Shown: positions 1 through 6,914 of the stretch, in pieces
How the letters are laid out: the number at the start of each line of letters is the position of its first letter
How positions within the stretch are numbered: the stretch's first letter is position 1
Assembly (NCBI GenBank): GCA_937868555.1
Contig: CALMNI010000112.1
Coordinates: 1-11,917, forward strand
Direction of reading: 5' to 3'
Length of the DNA stretch: 11,917 bases
Source: an uncultured bacterium
Lineage (GTDB): Bacteria; Patescibacteriota; Patescibacteriia; Patescibacteriales; Patescibacteriaceae
Notes under the pieces: generated by a model
The model's database searches: none
Told to the model about the DNA's origin: nothing
What the model saw: the letters and a program-made list of their open reading frames with translations, nothing else
Program-made: the position numbers and the translations under genes

Positions 1-56
1 TCTTTTTTTGAATAAAGCAAACGCCTTGGTGCCGGGCGATTACCTCAAGACAAGGT
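1..56 (-). other. Start of an unidentified transcript (5' leader or non-coding RNA) leaving the window
   Basis: This short gene-free end lies just downstream, on the minus strand, of the promoter at 63-91. Transcription would start near 55-57 and run off the left edge. The few start codons here are quickly followed by stops: ATG AAG TAA at the -10 region, and TTG codons before TGA or TAA. No protein clearly begins inside the window. The stretch is therefore either the leader of a gene further left or the beginning of a structured RNA. A short possible stem, CGCC with GGCG, lies around 20-40. The identity cannot be decided from the visible bases. Confidence 0.3.
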
Positions 57-89
57 TACTTCATAGTAACCGCTCTTTACACCCTTGTC
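49..89. repeat. Nested inverted repeats over the left-edge promoter
   Basis: The outer arms are GACAAGG (49-55) and CCTTGTC (83-89). The inner arms are GGTTAC (54-59) and GTAACC (66-71) around a six-base centre. The outer pair brackets the promoter and the inner pair covers the -10 box and likely start point. The arrangement could be a repressor operator or a hairpin at the end of the upstream operon. There is no T-run after the hairpin on the minus strand, so it is not a standard intrinsic terminator. Confidence 0.4.
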
Positions 90-91
90 AA
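63..91 (-). promoter_or_regulatory. Strong sigma-70-type promoter reading off the left edge
   Basis: On the minus strand a perfect -35 box TTGACA (91-86) is followed by a 17-bp spacer (85-69) and a -10 box TACTAT (68-63), which keeps the most conserved first, second and last bases of TATAAT. The tract upstream of the -35 box (about 92-120) is almost pure A/T, with AATATT occurring three times, and resembles an UP element. The promoter lies only 27 bp beyond the stop of the RNHCP gene, so it probably starts a separate unit to the left. Strong promoters with AT-rich upstream tracts often drive stable RNA genes, but that is inference only. Confidence 0.6.
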
Positions 92-118
92 CCTAATATT
101 GTAATATTTTCTCTAATA

Positions 119-418
119 TTAAGTTAATTTGTTTAACTTAAGAAGCATTGAAGCATCGTCATTCTGAGCCACTTTATTTCGACGTTCAAAACCACACTTC
201 ACACAGTGGTGGACAAGCATCCAATCTTGACCGCGCATTTCCACGCGAAGCGGTTCCATCAAAGCTCCGCAGGCCGATGCCCTATCACCGGGATGAACGT
301 CAACATGTCGGCTATACAAACACGCAGGGCAATGATTAGTATAGCCATTGCCAATAATGCTTTGTCCGCAGTGTCCGCATATAAAATTTTCAACAGTCCG
401 ACGAAATTGGAGAGACAT
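119..418 (-). CDS. RNHCP-domain zinc-ribbon-like protein
   Basis: This is a 99-residue protein of the RNHCP family, named for its conserved motif; the family's biochemical function is unknown to me. The signature is clear: two CxxC-type knuckles at C14/C17 and C30/C33, the motif N-H-C-P-x-C-L-x-S-x-H-V-D at 28-40, P-G-D-R at 43-46, and a third CxxC at C72/C75 followed by G-F-E-R-R-N. The cysteine pairs probably bind zinc, suggesting a small cytoplasmic nucleic-acid- or protein-binding module (inference). It starts 5 bp after the murJ stop. AGGGGA about 11 bases before its ATG is the best Shine-Dalgarno-like site in the run, and the start context is CATATG. It is the last gene of the operon and no clear terminator follows it. 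Confidence 0.85.
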   Translation of the reverse strand: MSLQFRRTVENFICGHCGQSIIGNGYTNHCPACLYSRHVDVHPGDRASACGALMEPLRVEMRGQDWMLVHHCVKCGFERRNKVAQNDDASMLLKLNKLT

Positions 419-423
419 ATGCT

Positions 424-2049
424 TTAAATTCCCCTAGCCTCACTTTGATCATCCGCCTTAAATTTCTTCCACGGCTTGAGCAGGCGGGTTTTTGCCGCCG
501 TCCATAATTCAAGAAATTCTTCACTTCGCAACAATGAACAAGTACCTAAGTATACAAGAGTACCGAATCCGCCAGCGCTGATGGCTTGCAATGCTACGCC
601 CCAAAAACGTGTTAAATCGGTGTATGGCCAAACCAAGAGCTTCATTGCCTGGATAGCCAACGCGGCCAGAATAGCAGCGGCAGAATATTTTGCTACTGCC
701 TTAAAAATTTTGAATTCATCAAGCGCTCCAAGTTTACGACGCAAGAATACGAACAACAATATAAAATTAAGAATACTGCTTAAAGAAAATCCCAAAGCTA
801 ACCCGGGCGCTCCCCACTTGCGGGCAAAATAAATAGAAAGGGTTACATTAGCTGCCTCAGCTGCAAGTCCAGTGTACAAAGGCGTACGAGAATCATGCTG
901 AGCATAGAAAGACCGAGTAAGCAAAGGCAACGCGGCTTGAGCAAAAAGTGACAGAGCAAAAAATGCCAGCGTATCCATGGTTAATGTTGTTGCATTCCAA
1001 TCAAATTTTCCACTTCCCAAAATAAGCCGAACAATTTGTGCACGCAAACTAACAATCACAACCATTGCTGGGATAATAAAAAATAAAATATGTCGAAATG
1101 TCCGAGAAAATAATTCGATTATTTTTTCGTTAGTTGGCGCTGCGGCCATTAAAGGAAAAACAGCCAGCGCGAAAGAAATGCCAAAAATACTCACCGGGAA
1201 AGTCTGCAAATTATTTGCGAGATTGAAAACTGTTAAAGATCCGGCAGTTAATGTTGACGCGATAACGGTTATAACCATTAAGTTTATTTGGGTAACAGCT
1301 AAGCCAAAAGTTCTAGCACTCATCATTTTGAATATGGAAATAACACCCTTGTCTCTCCACTGAAAAAGGCGCTGGTAGCGGAATCCGAGCCCCCACAACG
1401 TTGGAATTTGAATCAACAAATGAGCAGCTGAACCCATTACAACACCCCATGCCAGGCCGATAATTCCATACTTGGGGGCGAGGAGCAAAGCCCCGACAAT
1501 AATGCCCATGTTATAAAAAATAGGAGAAAGAGAATACACAAAAAAGCGGCGCTGCGATTGAAGAACACTCCCTACAATGCTAGAAATGCCTAGTATAAAA
1601 GGCGATAAGAACATGATACGCGTGAGCTCTATCAATAAAGGACGGGATTCAATGGCAAATCCTGGCGCTATAAAACGTATGAGCCAAGGAGCAAAAATCA
1701 TTCCTAATCCGCAAAGCAAAGCCAAGCCGACCGACATGATATTGATAATATTGCTGGTTAACCGCCAGGCTCGTTCATGTTCGTTCTTGGCTATTAATGC
1801 CGAAAAAACAGGAATAAAACCGGCTGATAATGCACCTAAAACCAATAAATTAAAAATAAGGTCAGGGAACCGAAAAGCCGCATAATATAAATCGAGTGTC
1901 TGTCCGGCTCCAAAGGTTCCCGCTAAAATACGATCTCTCAAGACGCCTAATAACCGGCTAATAATCGATAATGCGGCAATTATCAATGCTGCTCCAGCAA
2001 CTGTTTCCGATGAATTAAAGATGGAAGATAAGATCCTTTTGGACTTCAT
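424..2049 (-). CDS. murJ: MurJ/MviN-family lipid II flippase
   Basis: This 541-residue polytopic membrane protein of the MOP superfamily is expected to move lipid II across the cytoplasmic membrane for peptidoglycan synthesis. The N-terminal hallmark S-R-L-L-G-V-L-R-D at 31-39 matches the first helix of MurJ, with R32 and R38 corresponding to E. coli R18 and R24. It is followed by G-A-G at 47-49 and an F-R-F-P-D-L stretch at 59-64. The helix around 275-299 (F-N-L-A-N-N-L-Q, then G-I-S-F-A-L-A-V-F-P) is the second family hallmark; here N280 stands where E. coli has the essential R270. Length and hydrophobic pattern fit about 14 membrane segments. The ATG overlaps the upstream stop as ATGA, implying translational coupling, and GGAAAG lies 5 bases before it. 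Family assignment is firm; the E. coli-type mechanism is less sure because of N280 and the loss of the R52 equivalent (F66). Confidence 0.93.
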   Translation of the reverse strand: MKSKRILSSIFNSSETVAGAALIIAALSIISRLLGVLRDRILAGTFGAGQTLDLYYAAFRFPDLIFNLLVLGALSAGFIPVFSALIAKNEHERAWRLTSNIINIMSVGLALLCGLGMIFAPWLIRFIAPGFAIESRPLLIELTRIMFLSPFILGISSIVGSVLQSQRRFFVYSLSPIFYNMGIIVGALLLAPKYGIIGLAWGVVMGSAAHLLIQIPTLWGLGFRYQRLFQWRDKGVISIFKMMSARTFGLAVTQINLMVITVIASTLTAGSLTVFNLANNLQTFPVSIFGISFALAVFPLMAAAPTNEKIIELFSRTFRHILFFIIPAMVVIVSLRAQIVRLILGSGKFDWNATTLTMDTLAFFALSLFAQAALPLLTRSFYAQHDSRTPLYTGLAAEAANVTLSIYFARKWGAPGLALGFSLSSILNFILLFVFLRRKLGALDEFKIFKAVAKYSAAAILAALAIQAMKLLVWPYTDLTRFWGVALQAISAGGFGTLVYLGTCSLLRSEEFLELWTAAKTRLLKPWKKFKADDQSEARGI

Positions 2050-3617
2050 ACGGTCTTTCCAGAAAAAAAACTTTTTCCTTTCATCAAGGGGGAAGTCGAA
2101 AGGCCTAAAAATGCCAAAATAGTGGGGGCGACATCAAACAAGGTTCCCGAACAAGGCACTGTACTTAAATCTCCCTCAACCGGTTGCGGCAAGTTAAGAC
2201 TATACCCAGCTAGATCATCACTTATAATTAATAAAGGAAGTGAATTGCTGTTTGAATTCAGATTTGACGCCTGATCATGTAAAGAAATATTTTCCGACCG
2301 GCTGTTACTAGCCGTTACTAACACCGCACCCCCAGCTGAAAGAGCAGCTGTTGTTATTTTTTTTAAATTAATATCTAAAGATGCAAACGCTTCTATAGCA
2401 CCCTCAATGCTTCCTTCAGCGGCTAGCCGATCCAATGCCGGGAAAGTGACAACGATAAAATCGTACTGCTTACTTTCAATTGCTCGTACAACTGAACGTG
2501 CTATTTCATCATTTACCATCGCCGGGTTTTCAGAATATTTTTCTTGAGGCGGAAGAGGAATTAAATCTCTTTCTTCTCCGTTATATGCCGACTCAACTCC
2601 GCCATTTAAAAAAACTGTCGCATCAGCAAAACCTTCACTATCAGAAACCCGTAATTGCCGCAAGCCGGCGCTAGCGATTATCTCACCTACAGATCGATCA
2701 TCCTTAAGCGGAGGCAATAAAGAAATGATATTATGAGCTCCATGAATAGGGCTCAGGCTAACGCAGTCGGCTCTACCGGCAACGGCGAGTTCAACTGAAC
2801 GGGCCAGAGGTGCGATCAAAGTCCCATTAAAGTTAAAAAAGAGCACGCAGTCTCCCTCTTGTACTACCCCCAAGGCCTCTCCCAGAGAATTGCAGAGAGC
2901 CGTTGGAGGAAATTCCTCATCATAAATCTTTTTAGCATATTGATCGCGAAGCGCCTCTTGCGCGGAAATAGCTTGATTTCCTAAACCATTCACAATAGAA
3001 GCGGAAGCCTTATTAATTCGCTCTTCACTGGCATGAGGATCAAGGGCATAAAAACGACCGCACAAGCTTGCTATAGTTACCGCTGAGCCATATTTCTCTT
3101 CAATAGCAGTAATCATAGACTGCGCCGCGTAAGAAGAGGTATCGCGGCCATCAAGAATAGCATGCAAAAAAATTGCACCCACCCCTTTTGTTTGTGCCGC
3201 CGTAATAAGTTGGTCAAGGTGTGCTAAGGAAGATTCTTTTTCAGCGGCCGATAATAAACCGATGAGATGAAGATGGCGCCCTTTTCTAATCATAGAATCA
3301 AAAATGCTTGAATGAAGAGAGCCATGAGCAGAAATATAATCATCAACACGATAACGCGGCACATATGAAGCATTTCCTGCTCCTATAATCGCATGCCCAA
3401 GTTCACTCGTCATAATCGTGCCAGAAGGCAATCCTAAATCTAGCGGGGAAGCGCTTAATGCAAGTGCAGGATAATGGCTTATTAAATGTGTAAGATATGC
3501 CGGCTTTGCCTCAGTAAAAGCATTGCCCGCGTGTGCGGGAGCAATCCCCCACCCTTCAAAAATAGCTAATATAAGAGGGCGAATTCGGGATTTTTTTTTG
3601 TTAGAAGAACGGGGCAT
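2046..3617 (-). CDS. gpmI: Degenerate cofactor-independent phosphoglycerate mutase homologue (probable pseudoenzyme)
   Basis: This 523-residue protein aligns along its full length with iPGM (alkaline phosphatase superfamily), which normally interconverts 3- and 2-phosphoglycerate using two metal ions and a phospho-serine. Retained landmarks are L-G-L-P-S-G (61-66), T-S-E-L-G-H with the phospho-acceptor serine at S71, I-I-G-A-G (77-81), L-D-G-R-D-T (155-160), F-L-N-G-G (336-340), and the end motif D-V-A-P-T-I-L (495-501). Key residues are changed. The first metal Asp (LDGWG) is E21; the Asp-His pair of TADHGN is S437-N438; the His of DMVGH is A400; the His of HTTNPVP falls in a Ser/Asn-rich run at S455. 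Only D396 remains of the other ligands. The substrate contacts corresponding to H123, R261, R264 and K336 are E128, N264, L267 and G329. The frame is open throughout, so this is not a frameshifted pseudogene. It starts 5 bp after pgk, context TATATG, with no close Shine-Dalgarno. Mutase activity is very unlikely. Confidence 0.85.
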   Translation of the reverse strand: MPRSSNKKKSRIRPLILAIFEGWGIAPAHAGNAFTEAKPAYLTHLISHYPALALSASPLDLGLPSGTIMTSELGHAIIGAGNASYVPRYRVDDYISAHGSLHSSIFDSMIRKGRHLHLIGLLSAAEKESSLAHLDQLITAAQTKGVGAIFLHAILDGRDTSSYAAQSMITAIEEKYGSAVTIASLCGRFYALDPHASEERINKASASIVNGLGNQAISAQEALRDQYAKKIYDEEFPPTALCNSLGEALGVVQEGDCVLFFNFNGTLIAPLARSVELAVAGRADCVSLSPIHGAHNIISLLPPLKDDRSVGEIIASAGLRQLRVSDSEGFADATVFLNGGVESAYNGEERDLIPLPPQEKYSENPAMVNDEIARSVVRAIESKQYDFIVVTFPALDRLAAEGSIEGAIEAFASLDINLKKITTAALSAGGAVLVTASNSRSENISLHDQASNLNSNSNSLPLLIISDDLAGYSLNLPQPVEGDLSTVPCSGTLFDVAPTILAFLGLSTSPLMKGKSFFSGKTV

Positions 3618-3622
3618 ATATA

Positions 3623-4684
3623 TTAAGTAATAATTCCTTTCAAGCCAGGCATGGGCGTATTGCTCAGAAATGATAATGAAGCTCCTCCTCCAGTGGAAAT
3701 CCAGCTAAAAGCTTTGGTGCGCTTAAAAAAGCGTATGGCTTCAATTGTTTCGCCACCACCCGCAACCGTAAAAGCACCGCGTGCATGAGCCGCTGCAATA
3801 GCAGTCACTATGCGCTCAGTACCGCGACGTGAATTTTTATTTTCAAAAATTCCCATTGGTCCATTCCAAAAAATAGTTTTGGCATGGGCGATAACTTCTT
3901 CATAGGCGGCAATAGTTGCATCATCTATGTCCGCTAACCGTCGAAGCCTTGAAAGCTGCGGAATTAAAACCTTATTTTTTGGTAAACCATGCCGGCTCGC
4001 CATCAAATCATTGGCCAAATCCCCTCCAACCAAAATGGCCCACGCAAGCGGCAAGAAAGCTTTTATTAAAGGAAGTTTGCTTTTAATTTTCGCTCCTCCG
4101 AAAATTACAACCAAAGGCTTTGCTCCTTTTCCAACTCTCAAAAGTTGTGTAACTTCTTGAGCTAACAAGGGACCGGCATAGGAGGGCAAACATTTTTTTA
4201 TCGCGCTCACCGATGCATGTGCGCGATGAGAAACCGCAAATGCATCATTGATATAGATATCGCCAAGAAGTCCGAGTTTTCGTGCAAAGGAAAGATTGTT
4301 CTTCGTTTCACCTGACCAAAAGCGGATGTTCTCCAAAAACATTATGTCTCCCGTGCGTAGACACTGAGACTGGTACTGTAATTCAGATAAGGTGCCAGAG
4401 GCAACAAATACTCGTCCCCCTAATAATTTCCGTACACGACTGGCAATAGGAGCAACTGAAAGAGCGGGGCTTACTTCATATTCGTCCCGAACAATAGGAT
4501 CGCCAATATGCGTCATAATAATTATTGACGATAGGCGGCGTAAGCGACGCAAGGTCGGAATTACCGCTTGGATCTTATAATCATCGACAATGTGTTTTTT
4601 TTTGAGAGGTACATTTAAGTCAAGGCGAATAAGCAAACGCTTCCCCTGTAATTTTTCGTCTTTGGGCAATAATTTTATCTTCAT
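3623..4684 (-). CDS. pgk: Phosphoglycerate kinase, shortened and with altered active-site residues
   Basis: PGK transfers phosphate from 1,3-bisphosphoglycerate to ADP in glycolysis. Family motifs are R-L-D-L-N-V-P (20-26), T-H-I-G-D-P (58-63), F-L-E-N-I-R-F (116-122), S-H-R-A-H-A-S (152-158), G-G-A-K with K199 and K203 (196-203), W-N-G-P-M-G-I-F-E (273-281) and S-T-G-G-G-A-S (330-336). At 353 residues it is shorter than the usual roughly 390-400. About 39 residues are missing between G-G-D-L-A-N (220-225) and W-N-G-P, in the nucleotide domain. The catalytic Arg of the D-x-R-I motif (R38 in yeast) is K37, the Arg of SHLGRP is D62, and the Asp of GGGDT is a conservative E312. The substrate residues R20, D22, N24, H59, R121 and R154 are kept. 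It may be a weakened kinase or another pseudoenzyme. It sits 6 bp after the PDZ gene and 5 bp before gpmI; start context TGTATG, no Shine-Dalgarno. Confidence 0.92.
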   Translation of the reverse strand: MKIKLLPKDEKLQGKRLLIRLDLNVPLKKKHIVDDYKIQAVIPTLRRLRRLSSIIIMTHIGDPIVRDEYEVSPALSVAPIASRVRKLLGGRVFVASGTLSELQYQSQCLRTGDIMFLENIRFWSGETKNNLSFARKLGLLGDIYINDAFAVSHRAHASVSAIKKCLPSYAGPLLAQEVTQLLRVGKGAKPLVVIFGGAKIKSKLPLIKAFLPLAWAILVGGDLANDLMASRHGLPKNKVLIPQLSRLRRLADIDDATIAAYEEVIAHAKTIFWNGPMGIFENKNSRRGTERIVTAIAAAHARGAFTVAGGGETIEAIRFFKRTKAFSWISTGGGASLSFLSNTPMPGLKGIIT

Positions 4685-4690
4685 ACAAAT

Positions 4691-5761
4691 TTATTTTTTT
4701 GGCACTTCATCAAGAACAACTGTTACTTCTTTGGTTTCATTCTGTCGAATAAATTTAATATGGAGAGAATCACCGGGTGTATATTCTTCTAATAGTCCCG
4801 AAAGATCAACCGACGGTCCTACGGCTACCCCATCCAAAGAAATAATCCTGTCGCCTGCGCGCAGGCCGGACTTATCCGCAGGACTTCCCTTTACAATAGC
4901 CGCTGAAGAGCCATTCCCTATTAACGCACCGGCGGCGGCGGCGTTTCCTTTATCGACATTAACATAGTAAATGCCCAAACGCGCTCGATTGATTTTATTA
5001 TCTGTCAAAAGTTTTGCCAGCATTGCTTTTACAGAATCCATCGCTATCACTACATGACCCCTGCTTATTCCAGCGATTCGGCCGTTGCCATCAAATAATG
5101 CGATGTTCCTTTCTCCTATACCAGAAACTGATAATTCCAGCGAAGCTTCCTCTGAAGAACGGTGGCCAAGAGATTGATGAGATAAAATCCCACGTTCTAC
5201 AACCCCCTGCCATTCTAAACCGTACAATTCTTGTCCTATTAATAAATCCTGACTTAAAATAAAATCACGAACGGTTAGTTTGTCAGCCTTAGCGATATGA
5301 ATAAAATTAAATTTTCCAGCCGCTCCGGTCAGCACCCTGTCAATTGAATATACGCGCCTATCGTTAGCGACAACTACCATATCAGACCATTGGCCATTTT
5401 TATCAACAGGAATATCGGTTACTGTCGCCAACCACCCATCGGCCGTTACGGTAATAGCTTGGCCTAGTTTGTCCTTGGGAAGATATAAAGGAGAATCACC
5501 AGGCACACGCTTAAAAATCCCGCTGAGACTGCTTTCCGCGTCAGCGACACTAAAAACTGGATTTATTACATTATTTTTTGGCCCTTGCCGAACAACAATA
5601 GTCCCAGCGTTAGGAGCGACTAAATAATTTCCAGCAGCAATACCATAATATTTATCAAGCAAATAAATAAAAATCCAATTGCCTAAAATACCTCCAATAA
5701 AACCAGCAAAAAGAATAAGGACAGTAATAAGCCAAAAAGTGCTTCGTTGCGAAATTTTCAT
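4691..5761 (-). CDS. Membrane-anchored HtrA/DegP-like protein with PDZ domain and lost catalytic triad
   Basis: This 356-residue protein has one N-terminal membrane segment (about 8-28), a linker, a trypsin-like beta-rich region (about 95-250) and a C-terminal PDZ domain (about 275-350, with G-S-P-A-D-K-S-G-L-R-A-G-D-R at 292-305). The order matches HtrA/DegP proteases anchored outside the membrane. The triad is not there. The His of the usual TNNHV motif is D116 in the run G-W-L-A-T-V-T-D; the Asp of the DxAVL strand is N152; the GNSGGPL nucleophile loop is replaced by G-E-R-N-I-A-L (216-222), with R218 at the Ser position and no oxyanion glycines. The following strand, G-R-I-A-G-I-S (227-233), still matches the family. 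It is probably a non-proteolytic binding or scaffold protein. It lies 8 bp after the membrane-protein gene; start context CCTATG, no Shine-Dalgarno. Confidence 0.8.
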   Translation of the reverse strand: MKISQRSTFWLITVLILFAGFIGGILGNWIFIYLLDKYYGIAAGNYLVAPNAGTIVVRQGPKNNVINPVFSVADAESSLSGIFKRVPGDSPLYLPKDKLGQAITVTADGWLATVTDIPVDKNGQWSDMVVVANDRRVYSIDRVLTGAAGKFNFIHIAKADKLTVRDFILSQDLLIGQELYGLEWQGVVERGILSHQSLGHRSSEEASLELSVSGIGERNIALFDGNGRIAGISRGHVVIAMDSVKAMLAKLLTDNKINRARLGIYYVNVDKGNAAAAGALIGNGSSAAIVKGSPADKSGLRAGDRIISLDGVAVGPSVDLSGLLEEYTPGDSLHIKFIRQNETKEVTVVLDEVPKK

Positions 5762-5769
5762 AGGCTATC

Positions 5770-6522
5770 TTAAAGCCAGCGCGCCGTTAAAAAAACAGCG
5801 AGCCAGGTAATAATTATGAGGCCGGCGAGAATTTGGAAACGCCGCGTATCAGCATTCCCGCCTTGTTGTTGTGAGATTAAAGAAACCGCAATGTAATAAA
5901 CCGTCACCACTAAAAAACCCAGGATTCTAAAATCAAGAGGAAAAAATCCCGCTACTAAAAATATTTCTAAGGTAACAAGGCTAACAATAAGCGCTGCCCG
6001 CCAACCCTGTGCCAAAGCTAACCGACTGTTCCACAGCCATTGCCATAATATTACAAAAATCAAGAAACAAAAGACTATGCCAATGAACCACGAAGGGACA
6101 TCAAGGAATGTTTTCAAGCCATAAGCGCCGGCTGCCAAAAAAAACACTGTTAAAAAATTTAAAGCAAAACAAAGACGCTCAAGGCTAAAAGGAATGTAGC
6201 TGCGGATATGACTCGTATATGCCAATGCATACTGCCAATATAAAAATTCTAAAGCAACCACTACTGCTAACAGCAGAATTGTTGATATTCCCTGAGGAAC
6301 CAAAAGGCAATAAATTAAAGTTGAAGCGCCTAATAAAAAAGGCGTAACGGCAAAGCGCCACCAATCATTACCATCAGTATCCAATCCTTGCGCGGCCAGC
6401 GCATAGATAAAAGCTAAAGCTAATACAATCCATCCGATATGATTCGGGGCAACATAGCACCAAGTGAACAAAGCAACACTCAATGCCAAAATAAAAGGAG
6501 AAATAAATAAACGTAGATTCAT
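5770..6522 (-). CDS. Polytopic membrane protein of unknown function
   Basis: The protein has 250 residues, almost entirely hydrophobic, with about eight or nine predicted membrane segments separated by short loops and few charged residues. I recognise no catalytic motif or transporter signature. A Trp/Arg-containing loop (near 54-58, D-W-W-R-F) and the Q-Q-Q-G-G-N loop (about 219-224) are the most polar parts. The ATG at 6522 was chosen because it lies 2 bp after the upstream stop and has the AGTATG context shared by its neighbours. A TTG at 6540 would add six residues and overlap the previous gene by 16 bp. Tight coupling to the 129-residue anchored protein upstream suggests the two may act together in the membrane (inference). 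Confidence 0.75.
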   Translation of the reverse strand: MNLRLFISPFILALSVALFTWCYVAPNHIGWIVLALAFIYALAAQGLDTDGNDWWRFAVTPFLLGASTLIYCLLVPQGISTILLLAVVVALEFLYWQYALAYTSHIRSYIPFSLERLCFALNFLTVFFLAAGAYGLKTFLDVPSWFIGIVFCFLIFVILWQWLWNSRLALAQGWRAALIVSLVTLEIFLVAGFFPLDFRILGFLVVTVYYIAVSLISQQQGGNADTRRFQILAGLIIITWLAVFLTARWL

Positions 6523-6524
6523 AC

Positions 6525-6914
6525 TTAAGATTTTAACCAAGGATAGCTCGCGTATAACTGAAAAAGAAGATTTTCTGCCGTGCCGTTCTTAGACTTAAGT
6601 GCATCAGCAATTTGCACTAAGCGAAAATGAAGATCGCGATTATCTTTAGTAACCAAGAGGGCTAACAGATGAGTTCGGCGGGCTTCTATATCTATTTCGC
6701 CTTCATTTTGAATCGCTGCCTCATAATCCCGCACGGCCGATCGCGCTTCTTCTCTATAATCGTCAGAAGTCGTAAGGGTCTCTGCGGTAATATTCTGAGC
6801 TGGCTCATCATGCCATATTAACCGGACGCTGACAAGACCGCCCATAATCACCAAAGCGATCAAAGCGGAATAGAAAAATTTCTTTCTGCTATTGAACAAT
6901 TTCGGTTTTAACAT
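6525..6914 (-). CDS. Small single-pass membrane protein with helical extracytoplasmic domain, unknown function
   Basis: The 129-residue protein has a positively charged N-terminus (R10, K11, K12) and one membrane segment at about 14-33, consistent with the inside-positive rule and an outward-facing C-terminal domain. Residues about 50-125 are rich in Ala, Leu, Glu and Arg and should be mostly alpha-helical, perhaps a small helical bundle. I recognise no family. It overlaps the end of the beta-propeller lipoprotein gene by 26 bp and stops 2 bp before the next membrane protein, so it is probably translationally coupled to both. The start context is CGTATG and no Shine-Dalgarno is visible. A role as a partner of the adjacent membrane protein or lipoprotein is a guess from position. 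Confidence 0.75.
   Translation of the reverse strand: MLKPKLFNSRKKFFYSALIALVIMGGLVSVRLIWHDEPAQNITAETLTTSDDYREEARSAVRDYEAAIQNEGEIDIEARRTHLLALLVTKDNRDLHFRLVQIADALKSKNGTAENLLFQLYASYPWLKS

Noticed and set aside
49..89. Hairpin as intrinsic terminator of the RNHCP operon
   Set aside because: No T-run follows on the minus strand, and the same bases form a well-spaced promoter.
977..1363. A 128-codon plus-strand open frame opposite murJ
   Set aside because: It is antisense to conserved MurJ membrane helices; its composition is that of a mirrored hydrophobic gene and no promoter or motif supports it.
2240..2275. Short Ser/Asn-rich repeat in the gpmI homologue as a tandem repeat element
   Set aside because: The DNA copies are not exact and only a few codons long; it is better described as low-complexity protein sequence replacing a loop.
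2046..3617. Frameshift or assembly error as the cause of the missing iPGM residues
   Set aside because: Family motifs before, between and after the altered sites are in one frame, and the substitutions are scattered along the protein instead of following a single breakpoint.
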